64,000 nucleotides of DNA from positions 186,001 to 250,000 of the forward strand of contig OZ252252.1 in assembly GCA_965249745.1 (NCBI GenBank), written 5' to 3'. Position 1 is the first letter of the stretch; every line of letters begins with the position of its first letter. The DNA comes from JANYHH01 sp965249745. GTDB lineage: Bacteria; Deinococcota; Deinococci; Deinococcales; JAAFIG01. A program made the position numbers and the translations under genes. Below the pieces are notes generated by a model, which searched no databases, was not told where the DNA came from, and saw only the letters and a program-made list of their open reading frames with translations. Positions 1-8,164 of the stretch are shown here, one piece after another.

Positions 1-69
1 CGGCTCGAGGGCGCGGCGAACAACATCGTGATAGATATCGAGTCGCGGCATAGCTACACCGTGGGTTGA
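1..69 (+). CDS. C-terminal end of an unidentified gene (partial)
   Basis: From the first base an open frame runs 22 codons, ends in Tyr-Thr-Val-Gly and stops at TGA (67-69). Codon use (CTC GAG, GGC, GCG, AAC) matches the coding style of the region, so this is probably the tail of a gene that begins left of the window. Too little is present to name a family. It points toward the YkgJ-type gene on the opposite strand, so the two would be convergent. Confidence 0.45.
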   Translation, partial: RLEGAANNIVIDIESRHSYTVG

Positions 70-106
70 TGCTTGATACTCGAGTACACACCGATCACGT
101 CATGCT

Positions 107-130
107 TAAAACGGGGTTCAACAACCCCAA
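107..130 (-). terminator. Possible intrinsic terminator of the YkgJ-type gene
   Basis: Read on the minus strand, GGGGTT-gttg-AACCCC forms a 6-bp stem followed by GTTTTAAG. It lies about 80 bp beyond the stop of the minus-strand gene at 208. The stem is short, so this is a moderate call. Confidence 0.4.
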
Positions 131-207
131 AGCACTCCGAGAATGGTTCAGCAATGACTTGCACAGACTGAGTTTACTCGAGCGGACGTGAAGCGCAAAC
201 CCCGTAC

Positions 208-1035
208 TTACTCGATTCGCACGATCTCCACGTGCCACAATCCCAGTGCCTTGGCACGCTTGACGGCTCGCTTTCCTTGCCCACCGCGAACGGCTGCCAT
301 GAACGCCTCGTCTTGGGTCAGCGCCGTCAGCACCCAGAAATCGCCCCAAACCTCTAAGTCCCAGGCCGACCGCATCGCCCGACGAGCCGCGTCCCAGATT
401 GTTTCTCCCAGATCCTCGAGCGGCGCGATGTAATGACTCACGCCGTCGGTGGCCGGGTTGGCGCTGACCTCGCGGTTGTACTCGGTGCGCTCCCGGCGAT
501 TCATCCCTTCGAGTGTGCCAACCTGACAGTAATGGCTGCTGAGGGCGCTGAAGGTGTCGCGGCAGCGCGCCGGGCGCACCGTATACGCAGTGCAGGCTCC
601 GGTCACATCGTCCAGAAGCGGGCAGTACCCAATCCTCTCACGGTGACGCTGAAAGTACAGGTTCCAATCGCTGGCCGTACGAGCGTTCTCCATCACCTCG
701 AGGGCGCGGTGGCGCATCGCGGCTAACTGGGCTGGGTCAAGTTCAGAGGCGACTAGTAACGCCTCGGCCAGACTGACCTGCACCGGGAAATTGCAGCAAT
801 GCAGGCAACCGCTTTTACAATGTACAGTCCCACCCTGGCGCGTGTACCGCTCGAGCCAGCGGCTGGCCTGTCGGTCGTACCGGGTGTACGCCTCCGCCAC
901 GGCGTCCATAAGATGCTGATCTGAATCGGGTTCACGAAGACGCGTCACGGGTACCAGCAGGCTAACGCGCACGGCCGCGCTTGACAACATCGGTGGCGGC
1001 TCGAGGGGAAGCGCTGGTTGGCTCGACAGCCGCAC
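208..1035 (-). CDS. YkgJ-family cysteine-cluster protein (putative Zn/Fe-binding)
   Basis: The protein has the family's cysteine pattern: C73-X3-C77-X2-C80-C81 near the middle, then a second set in a YCPLL...GACTAY...RPARCR arrangement about 60 residues later. Family members are thought to chelate zinc or an iron-sulfur cluster; no enzymatic role is established. The 275-residue length includes about 40 N-terminal residues that look unconserved. The GTG at 1035 has no Shine-Dalgarno sequence or -10 at the usual distance, and an internal ATG at 990 is an alternative start. It is transcribed away from the permease gene at 1088. The family is clear; the start and role are not. Confidence 0.75.
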   Translation of the reverse strand: MRLSSQPALPLEPPPMLSSAAVRVSLLVPVTRLREPDSDQHLMDAVAEAYTRYDRQASRWLERYTRQGGTVHCKSGCLHCCNFPVQVSLAEALLVASELDPAQLAAMRHRALEVMENARTASDWNLYFQRHRERIGYCPLLDDVTGACTAYTVRPARCRDTFSALSSHYCQVGTLEGMNRRERTEYNREVSANPATDGVSHYIAPLEDLGETIWDAARRAMRSAWDLEVWGDFWVLTALTQDEAFMAAVRGGQGKRAVKRAKALGLWHVEIVRIE

Positions 1036-1075
1036 TCGAGTCGAACTTTTGCCACAATTGGGGGCGGGCGACTGC

Positions 1076-1087
1076 TAAAATCTGCCC
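1076..1087 (+). promoter_or_regulatory. -10 element TAAAAT for leaderless permease start
   Basis: TAAAAT at 1076-1081 ends 6 bp before the ATG at 1088, and there is no ribosome-binding site. This is the leaderless arrangement seen repeatedly in this window. A -35 match is weak. Confidence 0.45.
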
Positions 1088-2278
1088 ATGCTGATTTATA
1101 CGACGCGGCGAGTCCTGTTCATGATTCCGCTGCTGGTCGCTATTTCAATGGCGATTTTTGGTCTGGTGCAGTTGCAACCGGGTGATTTCATCAGCGAACT
1201 GCGGCTGGGCAATCCGAAGATGACCCAGGCGGACGTGACGCGGTTGCGGCGCGAGTACGGTCTGGATCAACCCTGGTACGTGCAGTATGGCAAGTGGCTT
1301 TCCAAGGCAGCGACCCTGGACTTCGGGGTGTCGCGCACGAATGGGTACGTTTCCGCGACCGAGTTCGTATTCAATCAGCGCCTCGGGAATACCTTGCTGC
1401 TGACGACCGCCTCGTTTTTATTGGCGCTCTTGGTTGGAATTCCGGTGGGAATCTACGCGGCCGTGAAGCAGTACAGCGCACTGGATTACATCACCACCTT
1501 TCTGTCGTTCGTGGGCTACAGCGTTCCCGTGTTCTGGCTGGGGATCATGATGCTGATTCTGTTCAGCGTCACGCTCAAAGTCTTGCCGTCTGGCGGCATC
1601 GGCTCCGATGGGGTCACGCCGTACGTGGAGAGCGATTCCAAGTTCAACGTGACCGGCGAGGTCAAGAAAATTGTCTCGAGCGGTGGGGATACGCTCATCA
1701 CCGTGAACGCGTATGACTCGGGGCTGGCGAGGGACGTACCGAAGGAGTTCAAGCTGCCCGGCGGCATCACCCCGACCGTCAAGGTCGGCGATTACGTCAG
1801 CGAGGGGCAGGCGGCCGGGCAGACCGTGACCGCCTCGAGTTGGATCGTTTGGGCATTGGATCGTTTGAAGTACCTGTTGCTGCCCGCGCTGGCGCTCAGC
1901 ATCATTCAGATGGCGGGCTGGACGCGGTTTATGCGGGCTAGTCTCTTAGAGGTCATCAATCAGGATTTCGTGCGCACCGCCCGCAGCAAGGGCCTGAACG
2001 AGCGAATCGTGATTTACAAGCACGCGCTCAGAAACGCGCTGATTCCAATTGTGACGCTGATCGGGCTGTCCATTCCAGGCTTGCTGAACGGGGCGGTGCT
2101 GACCGAAACCGTTTTCAACTGGCCCGGCATGGGCACGGCGCTCTTGGACAGCGTGGTGCAAAAAGATTACAACGTGGCTATGGTGATCCTGATGGTCCTA
2201 GCGCTGGCGACCCTGGTTTCAAATCTGATCACCGACCTGCTGTACGCCCTGGTGGACCCAAGAATTCGCTACAACTGA
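1088..2278 (+). CDS. ABC transporter permease, DppB/OppB type
   Basis: This is an inner-membrane permease of the peptide/nickel/opine class, one half of the channel of a heterodimeric importer. The N-terminus has the DppB pattern: a first membrane helix at about residues 9-30, followed by a periplasmic segment with PGDF. The cytoplasmic EAA loop that docks the ATPase is at about residues 292-320 (ARSKGL...HALRNALIP). Usual family length is 305-335; this protein has 396 residues because about 80 hydrophilic residues (about 168-250, with a small beta-rich domain) are inserted before the last helices. The partner permease follows after 61 bp. No binding protein or ATPase gene is adjacent, so the substrate is unknown. 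Confidence 0.88.
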   Translation: MLIYTTRRVLFMIPLLVAISMAIFGLVQLQPGDFISELRLGNPKMTQADVTRLRREYGLDQPWYVQYGKWLSKAATLDFGVSRTNGYVSATEFVFNQRLGNTLLLTTASFLLALLVGIPVGIYAAVKQYSALDYITTFLSFVGYSVPVFWLGIMMLILFSVTLKVLPSGGIGSDGVTPYVESDSKFNVTGEVKKIVSSGGDTLITVNAYDSGLARDVPKEFKLPGGITPTVKVGDYVSEGQAAGQTVTASSWIVWALDRLKYLLLPALALSIIQMAGWTRFMRASLLEVINQDFVRTARSKGLNERIVIYKHALRNALIPIVTLIGLSIPGLLNGAVLTETVFNWPGMGTALLDSVVQKDYNVAMVILMVLALATLVSNLITDLLYALVDPRIRYN

Positions 2279-2339
2279 ACCTACATCCTTTGAGAACTCA
2301 GAACCCCGCTCGAGCCTTTCACTCCCAGAGGTTGACCCC

Positions 2340-3530
2340 ATGAGCCAAGCCACCGTCGCCCTTCCCGCCATTCCCGAACCGAAGAACGAATCCTCGAGCG
2401 CCATCGCCTGGCGGCGGTTCAAGAAGCACCGATTGGCGATGTTCTCGTTGGGCTTGCTGGCGGTGCTGTTGCTGCTGGCAATCTTCGCGGGGCTGATTGC
2501 GCCGTACTCTCCGAGCCAGATTGATGCCAAGAACCTGTACGCCGCTCCGTCCGGGGCGCACGTGATGGGCACGGACGGCTTGGGGCGAGACATCTTCAGC
2601 CGCGTGCTGTTCGCCGGGCGGGTCAGCCTGATGGTCGGGATTGTCGTGGCGCTGCTGTCCGCCATTATCGGCGTGGTCATGGGCTTGCTGGCCGGGTACT
2701 ACAGTGGGCAACCCCTCGTGCTGGCCGCCGGTCCCGGCTCCAATTTATGGGGTGAATTGCGGCGCGCTCAGGGTCAGACCTTCGCCGTCTACACCAGTAT
2801 TCGCTATCTGATCTGGGCGGCGGTCGTCTTTTTCGTGGTGCAGATCACCGCGCAGTTCGCCAGTACCTTCACGGGCGCGGCGGTCGGCCTGACCTGGGTA
2901 GTTGGGATCGGGTTGGCGCTCTTGACGGCCTACTTCGCGTTTTACCGCGCGATCGTGGTGGACATTGACAGCTTGATCTCACGGTTCATTGACGTGATGC
3001 TGTCCCTGCCGCAGATTCCGTTCTTGCTGATTCTCTCTGGATTGCTGGCCAACCCGGATGTAGCGCTTGGGAAGGTTATGGATAGCACCTTCGGCGAGTC
3101 GCGGTCCATTGTGCTGATTATCTTTGTGCTGACAATCTTCGGCTGGCTGGGCACGGCCAGAGTGATTCGTGGTCTGGTGCTGAGCCTGCGCCAGCGCGAG
3201 TTCACCGATGCCGCCCGCGCGATCGGCTCGAGCGACTGGCGGATTATGTTGCGTCACCTCTTACCGAACGCGGTCGCACCGATCATCGTGCAGGTGACGT
3301 TGGATGTCGGGAACAACATTGTCTCCGAGGCGGCGCTGTCGTTCCTGGGTTTTGGGATTCAGGAACCCACCGCGTCCTGGGGCAACATGCTGAGCGGAGC
3401 GCAGGAGGCCATCTTCCAGAGTCCGTACACGGTTTTCTGGCCGGGGCTGTTTATCCTACTCACCAGCCTCAGCATCAATTTCTTGGGCGACGGTCTGCGC
3501 GACGCGCTAGACCCGCGCAGCCGCCTGTAA
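2340..3530 (+). CDS. ABC transporter permease, DppC/OppC type
   Basis: This is the second permease subunit of the same importer. It has the N-terminal DppC signature (AWRRFKKHRLA, then a membrane helix and GTDGLGRDIFSR) and an EAA loop at about residues 290-312 (DAARAIG...RHLLPNA). At 396 residues it is about 100 longer than usual. The extra segment lies at about residues 119-198, is partly hydrophobic and probably adds two membrane helices. An AGAGGTTGA Shine-Dalgarno sequence precedes the ATG. Both permeases of the pair carry an insertion, which suggests the insertions co-evolved or contact each other. Confidence 0.88.
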   Translation: MSQATVALPAIPEPKNESSSAIAWRRFKKHRLAMFSLGLLAVLLLLAIFAGLIAPYSPSQIDAKNLYAAPSGAHVMGTDGLGRDIFSRVLFAGRVSLMVGIVVALLSAIIGVVMGLLAGYYSGQPLVLAAGPGSNLWGELRRAQGQTFAVYTSIRYLIWAAVVFFVVQITAQFASTFTGAAVGLTWVVGIGLALLTAYFAFYRAIVVDIDSLISRFIDVMLSLPQIPFLLILSGLLANPDVALGKVMDSTFGESRSIVLIIFVLTIFGWLGTARVIRGLVLSLRQREFTDAARAIGSSDWRIMLRHLLPNAVAPIIVQVTLDVGNNIVSEAALSFLGFGIQEPTASWGNMLSGAQEAIFQSPYTVFWPGLFILLTSLSINFLGDGLRDALDPRSRL

Positions 3531-3617
3531 CTTTGAGGGGTTTTGAAGTCAGGGTATTTGAAATCAGGGTCTCGAGCAGGCGAAACGGCTTCTCAGGCTC
3601 CAGAAAAGAGAACTGTC

Positions 3618-4043
3618 ATGATCGTTGATCTTGGTCACACCGCGTTCCGTTGCTCCGACCTCGAGCGTTCCCTGGCGTTCTACGCGCTGCTGGGAATTCA
3701 CGAATCGTTTCGGTTGAATCACACTGACGGTTCACTGATGCTGGTCTATCTACACATCGGGGGGGACCGCTTCTTGGAGTTGTTTCCGGGTGGCGCGGCC
3801 GATGTCGCGCAGACCAACCAGAGTTTCATGCACGTCTGTCTAGTGTCCGACGATCTAAAATCTGACCTCGAGCGCTTACAAGCTGAAGGGGTGACCGTTG
3901 ACAGCGGTCCGAGCCTCGGGTTGGACGACAACTTGCAAGCCTGGATCAAAGACCCGGACGGCAACCCGATTGAACTGATGCAGCTCTCAGAGAACTCGCC
4001 ACAGCGCCGGATCGCTCGAGGAGAAACGTTAAGCGGGCCTTGA
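3618..4043 (+). CDS. VOC (glyoxalase/bleomycin-resistance fold) protein
   Basis: At 141 residues this has the length of a single-module VOC protein: two beta-alpha-beta-beta-beta units. Candidate metal ligands are visible: His7 in GHTAF, a Glu in FLELF, a His in FMHVCL and a C-terminal Glu in NPIELMQ. The closing segment (IKDPDGNPIELMQ) is typical of lactoylglutathione-lyase-like members. I chose the ATG at 3618, preceded by AAAAGAG, over an upstream TTG at 3543 because the added residues are low-complexity and unlike the family. It follows the permeases by 87 bp. The substrate cannot be told from the sequence. Confidence 0.8.
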   Translation: MIVDLGHTAFRCSDLERSLAFYALLGIHESFRLNHTDGSLMLVYLHIGGDRFLELFPGGAADVAQTNQSFMHVCLVSDDLKSDLERLQAEGVTVDSGPSLGLDDNLQAWIKDPDGNPIELMQLSENSPQRRIARGETLSGP

Positions 4044-4087
4044 ACCGGATCGGACTTGGCTTCACCGTGTTCGGCTACGATGCAGGT

Positions 4088-5200
4088 ATGAAGAGATTTT
4101 TGCTGGCACTGTTTCTGACCACCGCAGGCGTCGCGCAAACCCAGGTTGCCCCTGCCAGTTACCGCGTGGCGGACATCACACTGTATGGTCTGGACGAGCG
4201 CGTCGCGGTCTTTTACGGCGAGCCTGGCAGCCTCAAGCAGGGCGCGAACACCCTGACGCTGACCAAACCGAACGGCGTCGTGGCAGGGCTGGACGTGGCC
4301 GGGAGCCTGCGGGTGGGCGGCAGCGGATCGCTGGCGTTACCCGCGCCGAAACTCACGGCCTTCAATCTGATTCGCGGCACCGAGGGTTTGCGACTGATCA
4401 CCAGGGTTCCGCTGACAGCCGTGTATCTGTACACCGATTCCAAGTGGTTCACGCTAACCGGTCCCATTTCCGGCGGTCAGAACCTGCCCGTGTACCAGAC
4501 GCCTCGAGCCAGTCTGTACGGGGCGGGCGGGTTGAGTCTGAACGAGGCGGCGGCGCTGAGTCGTTACCTGAACAGCAAGGGGCCCGAGTTGGTGGTCGGC
4601 GTGATCCCGACCACGCCCAGCCCGGTGACCTTCTCCCCTGCCCCGAGTTCGTACCGCAGCACCGCGTTATCAGTTCAGGTCGGCGTGCGCGACGTACCGA
4701 GCGCACCGCCGGTCGTGTTGAATAATCCACCGGTTGCCCCCGATGCCCCCTCGAGCGGGACGCTGCCCTGGACGAACCCAGCACCGAGCACCGAGTCATC
4801 TACGATCCTTAACACCAGCGTCAACATGATCTCGAGCGGTTCGCAGAGCCAGTTTCAGGGCACGGACCTCGAGACGCGTCTGGACAGCACACCCGAGGAT
4901 TTCGCGGCGACCTGGGCGCTCGTGTCCGGCGGTCAGATCCCCGCCCAGGCCGCACCGTTCGTTGATTTCACGCGGTCTAGAGTCGTCACGGTTTTCCTGG
5001 GTCAAAAGTCCACCGGCGGGTACGGCTTGCAACTGCTGAACGCCAGTTTGAACGGCGACACATTGACCCTGCAACTCGAGACGAGCGAACCCGCGCCGGG
5101 ACGCTTGTTGACGCAGGCCTTCACCAGCCCGTATCTGATGCTCGAGGTGGATGCTGGAGTGAACGTGGTTTCGGTGGAACTCGTGCCTGTGACGCGCTAA
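4088..5200 (+). CDS. Secreted protein with PrcB_C domain
   Basis: This 370-residue protein begins with a cleavable signal peptide (MKRFLLALFLTTAGVAQT). Residues of about 20-150 look like a beta-rich extracytoplasmic domain. A Pro/Ser-rich linker leads to a C-terminal PrcB_C domain at about 270-360, with the pattern TVFLGQKSTGGYGL. PrcB is named from the Treponema dentilisin protease complex; in most bacteria the domain has no proven role. The ATG at 4088 was chosen because it places the signal peptide at the N-terminus; an earlier in-frame start at 4040 would bury it. A CTCGAG-containing terminator follows at once. Confidence 0.7.
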   Translation: MKRFLLALFLTTAGVAQTQVAPASYRVADITLYGLDERVAVFYGEPGSLKQGANTLTLTKPNGVVAGLDVAGSLRVGGSGSLALPAPKLTAFNLIRGTEGLRLITRVPLTAVYLYTDSKWFTLTGPISGGQNLPVYQTPRASLYGAGGLSLNEAAALSRYLNSKGPELVVGVIPTTPSPVTFSPAPSSYRSTALSVQVGVRDVPSAPPVVLNNPPVAPDAPSSGTLPWTNPAPSTESSTILNTSVNMISSGSQSQFQGTDLETRLDSTPEDFAATWALVSGGQIPAQAAPFVDFTRSRVVTVFLGQKSTGGYGLQLLNASLNGDTLTLQLETSEPAPGRLLTQAFTSPYLMLEVDAGVNVVSVELVPVTR

Positions 5201-5212
5201 GTCGGATTTTTC

Positions 5213-5247
5213 AAGCCTCTCGAGCGGACAAACTCGAGAGGCTTTCT
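5213..5247 (+). terminator. Intrinsic terminator with CTCGAG in both arms
   Basis: AAGCCTCTCGAG-cggacaaa-CTCGAGAGGCTT forms a perfect 12-bp stem followed by a short T-rich tail. It begins 12 bp after the PrcB_C gene. The stem base is built from the over-represented hexamer CTCGAG. Confidence 0.8.
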
Positions 5248-5562
5248 CATGGCTCGAAGCTGAACGCATAAAGCTTGCATTTTCAGGTTCAAACTCTTAT
5301 AATTATGCAACAGGGCGCATAAGCGCCTTTCACCAAAATCAAAATGACAAACCAACTCTCCCGACGACCCGCCTGACCTCTCGAGCGCACCACGCTTTGA
5401 GAAGTTGAGCTGACGCGGGCGTTTTATGCTGACAGCCCGTATGAAACGAGTTGGAAAAAGTCAAGACTGGGCTGCACCAAGATTTTGACTATTAAGAGCA
5501 GGGCAGATGGTCTTTTGAAATTTCACTCGAGCGTCAAACCGATTCATACACAGGAGCGATTC
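5248..5562 (+). other. Intergenic leader region before argG
   Basis: Apart from the promoter and hairpin at 5275-5331, this stretch contains no gene I can support. An open frame starting at a TTG (5485) simply leads into argG and lacks a ribosome-binding site. It has two CTCGAG sites and a GCGGGCGTTTTATGCTGACAGCCCG segment that could fold weakly. No clear ArgR operator was recognised. Confidence 0.4.
5275..5331 (+). promoter_or_regulatory. Strong promoter and start-site hairpin upstream of argG
   Basis: TTGCAT (5275-5280), a 17-bp spacer and TATAAT (5298-5303) make a near-consensus housekeeping promoter. A hairpin (AGGGCGC-ATAA-GCGCCTT, 5312-5329, then T) starts within a few bases of the predicted transcription start. 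It could stabilise the 5' end or act as a weak attenuator. About 250 nt of leader then separates it from argG. Confidence 0.65.
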
Positions 5563-6761
5563 ATGGCAAAGAAAAAAGTGGTCTTGGCGTACTCGGGCGG
5601 GTTGGACACCAGTATGATCCTGAAGTGGTTGCAGCTAGAGCGCGACTATGAAGTCGTCTGTTTCACCGCCGACATCGGGCAGGGCGAGGAAGTCGAGGAG
5701 GCCAGGGTCAAAGCGCTCAACACCGGCGCGGTCGCCGCGTATGCCTTAGACCTGCGCGAAGAATTCGTGCGCGACTTCGTGTTCCCGATGCAACGCTCGA
5801 GCGCACTGTACGAAGGCTATTATCTGCTGGGAACCAGCATCGCACGTCCACTAATTGCCAAGCACCTCGTGGAGATCGCCTTCAAGGAACACGCCGAGGC
5901 GATCAGTCACGGCGCGACCGGCAAGGGCAACGATCAGGTGCGGTTTGAAGTCAGCGCCTACGCGCTGAACCCGGAAATCAAAATCATTGCCCCGTGGCGC
6001 GAGTGGGGGCCATCCGGGCGCAAGGAACTAATGGAATTCGCCGCCAAGCACAACATCCCTGTCCCCGCGACCGCCGCGAAACCGTACAGCGTGGATTCCA
6101 ACCTACTACACAACAGTTTCGAGGGCGGCATCCTCGAGGACCCGTGGGCGGAACCGCCGCACGACATGTTCAAACTCACCAAGAACATTGAGGACACACC
6201 GGACACGCCGGAATACGTGGAAATCGAGTACCAGGGTGGTGATCCGATCGCCATCAACGGCGAGAAGCTCAGCCCGGCGGCGCTCCTGGAAAAGCCAATG
6301 GGATCGCTGGGAATCACGGCATCGGCGTGGTTGACCTCGTGGAGAACCGCTTTGTCGGCATGAAATCCAGGGGCGTGTACGAAACGCCGGGCGGCACGCT
6401 GCTGTACCACGCCCGGCGCGCCGTGGAGAGCATCACGCTGGACCGCGAAGTGCTGCATACCAGGGATTCCATGCAAGCCAAGTACGCCGAACTGGTCTAC
6501 AACGGTTTCTGGTTCACCGCTGAACGCGAGGCGATGCAAGTCTATTTCGATCACGTCGCCAAGAACACGACTGGGATTGCCCGCATGAAGCTGTTCAAGG
6601 GTCAAGCCCTGGTGGTCGGACGCAAATCACCGATCAGTCTGTACGACCCGACCCTGGTGACCTTTGAAAAGGAAACTGTGTACGACCAAGCGGACGCGGG
6701 CGGGTTCATCAAGCTCAACGCCCTACGAGCCAGGGTCCGCGCTCGGTTGCAAAAGGATTGA
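5563..6761 (+). pseudogene. argG: Argininosuccinate synthase, interrupted by a single-base frameshift
   Basis: ArgG joins citrulline and aspartate using ATP, the penultimate arginine step. The N-terminal part carries the pyrophosphatase P-loop (AYSGGLDTS, residues 9-17) and ATGKGNDQVRFE; the C-terminal part (HGIGVVDLVENRF onward) is in the next frame. Comparison with the conserved family sequence places the break at about codon 244, 6291-6297: restoring one G in AAAAGCC to give AAAAGGCC yields EKANGIAGNHGIG and reunites the two halves. All other family blocks are intact and total length is then normal (about 399 residues). The gene has an AGGAG Shine-Dalgarno sequence before ATG 5563. An assembly indel is more likely than a true pseudogene. 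Confidence 0.85.
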
Positions 6762-6765
6762 TGTG

Positions 6766-7311
6766 ATGGCAAAGCGTCAGGTAATTTCTATGCTCGAGTT
6801 CTTGCGAACGGGAGTTCTTGGGGGAATCACCTGTGGCGCAACAACCAAGGATGTACTTCGAGCGTTTGGCGAACCTTGGTACAAAGCCCAGTCGTCTTTT
6901 ATCAGAAATTCATCATGGTTCAGATATGACAGCCTAGAACTTTGGTTTCACGAAGAAACGCAGATCATCAGCAGAATGACCCTTCACAACTTCAAGCCCT
7001 CCCAAAAAAGACATTGCCGACGTTTGTTTAATTCGTCGAGACTGAGAATTCCGTCAATCCCTCGAGCGGACATTAATCCTTGGATTCTGTACGAAGGATT
7101 GGATATTCGCACCCTGATGTTATTTCTCAAAACAGCAAGACTTGATTACGCCCATAGTCAGTGGCGCATTGGTATAGATCAACTGAATTTGGAATCTGGC
7201 GTGGTAATCCTCTGTGATCCGGCTTATTCGCACAAGCCGGGGCTAGGCTACATTGATCTAACCAACGAAACTCTTTGGCAAGCCCAAAACGAAGAGGCGT
7301 TGACGCAGTGA
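6766..7311 (+). CDS. Hypothetical protein, 181 aa, compositionally distinct
   Basis: I do not recognise this family. The protein is soluble, rich in Trp, Phe, Lys and Ser, with a segment around residues 15-70 (GGITCGATTKDVLRAFGEP, then an aromatic SSWFRYDSLELWF). This resembles, only in style, the small proteins often found as immunity or SMI1-like orphans. Codon use is visibly more A+T-rich than argG and argH on either side, and CTCGAG is rarer, which suggests recent acquisition. The ATG at 6766 follows AAAGGAT and lies 4 bp after the argG stop, so it is probably co-transcribed with the arginine genes. Confidence 0.65.
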   Translation: MAKRQVISMLEFLRTGVLGGITCGATTKDVLRAFGEPWYKAQSSFIRNSSWFRYDSLELWFHEETQIISRMTLHNFKPSQKRHCRRLFNSSRLRIPSIPRADINPWILYEGLDIRTLMLFLKTARLDYAHSQWRIGIDQLNLESGVVILCDPAYSHKPGLGYIDLTNETLWQAQNEEALTQ

Positions 7312-7382
7312 TCCAAAACCCCCGCTTCTGGTACGACCTCGAGACGATAGTTTCCTTGAGCGGCGAAAGTGACCACCTATGA
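7308..7382 (+). CDS. Possible 24-codon coupled small ORF
   Basis: A GTG at 7308 overlaps the stop of the preceding gene (GTGA). The frame runs 24 codons (begins VIQNPRFWYDLE) and ends in a TGA that overlaps the ATG of the acetyltransferase at 7379 (ATGA). Double coupling of this kind is typical of translated operon genes and is unlikely to be deliberate spacing. The composition (Trp, Tyr, Phe early) is protein-like. No homologue is recognised, and chance cannot be excluded for so short a frame. Confidence 0.35.
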   Translation: MIQNPRFWYDLETIVSLSGESDHL

Positions 7383-7906
7383 TTCCCTTTCTACGCCCCG
7401 CCACACTCGAGGACGCCGAGCTGATCGCACAACTCACTCGAGAGGCCTGGGTACACAAACCCGCCAACTCGAGCGGGCACCGCGAAACCGCTGAGACCGT
7501 GCGAGCGAATCTCAAAGAGGGCGAGGCGATCATCATGGAGCTGGACGGTCAACCCATTGGCAGCGTGCGGCTCTACCCCGTGTTTGAAACCGCCGAGGAT
7601 GGCAGCCGCGTTGGACCGGTCGCGCTCGAGATTGCCCGGTTGGGCATTTTGCCTGCGTATCGCGGTCGCGGTTTGAACACGTGGCTGATGAACGAGGCGA
7701 TGATGGTTGCCACACGGCGCGGGATTGAAGAGTTACGGCTGGCGGTGCGAACCGACGAACCGGGCTTGCAGCGCCTGTACGAGCAACAAGGTTTTTTCGT
7801 GGACGACCGCCTCACCTACAGCCACGCAAACCCGGACAGTCCAGCCCCGGTCACGATGCGGAAATATTTGTTTCAACGCGGGCCATCCAGGGGCGAATCG
7901 CTATGA
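7379..7906 (+). CDS. GNAT-family N-acetyltransferase
   Basis: At 175 residues this has the full GNAT fold. The acetyl-CoA binding motif A lies at about residues 86-105 (LGILPAYRGRGLNTWLM, matching the Q/RxxGxG/A pattern), and a C-terminal segment (LYEQQGFFVDDRLTY) is typical of motif B. The substrate is unknown. It lies between argG and argH, is linked by a 4-bp ATGA overlap to the gene that follows, and probably by the same overlap to a small frame before it. An arginine-related substrate is possible but not shown. Confidence 0.8.
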   Translation: MIPFLRPATLEDAELIAQLTREAWVHKPANSSGHRETAETVRANLKEGEAIIMELDGQPIGSVRLYPVFETAEDGSRVGPVALEIARLGILPAYRGRGLNTWLMNEAMMVATRRGIEELRLAVRTDEPGLQRLYEQQGFFVDDRLTYSHANPDSPAPVTMRKYLFQRGPSRGESL

Positions 7907-8122
7907 ACGACACGCATCCCGCGATTGAACGCAAACGCATCGAAATGCTCCGAGCGCTCACGCTCACAGAGCGCTTGAGACTCGCATCGAACTTCTCGAG
8001 TGGTGTGATGAGGCTTTCTCGAGACCAACTTCAGCGGCGAACTGGGATTGCAGCGCTGGCTCGAAGCGCATTACGGCAAAGACCTGGCTCGAGGGGCGCT
8101 CGGAGAGCGGTACCGTGAATGA
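7903..8122 (+). pseudogene. Small hypothetical protein, frameshifted
   Basis: The start overlaps the acetyltransferase stop (ATGA). The first part (ERKRIEMLRALTLTERLRLA) is an acidic/basic helix of a kind common in small DUF-type proteins. The natural continuation (ETNFSGELGLQRWLEAHYGK, then DLARGALGERYRE) is in a different frame. Removing one T from the TTT at 8015-8017 joins them into a 72-residue protein ending at TGA 8120-8122. The uncorrected frame continues as an Arg-rich unlikely sequence. An insertion error in the assembly is the simplest explanation. Function unknown. Confidence 0.5.
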
Positions 8123-8164
8123 AGCGATTGCAGGATGGCAAGTGGACGCTCGAAAGGAACCGCC

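Noticed and set aside
2219..2711. Long minus-strand frames opposite the second permease gene
   Set aside because: They mirror a clearly recognised gene in high-G+C DNA, have unlikely composition and lack start signals. The same holds for other long antisense frames in the window.
6286..6300. Programmed frameshifting in argG
   Set aside because: No standard slippery heptamer or downstream stem is present, the family is never known to use it, and a single-base correction restores a normal protein.
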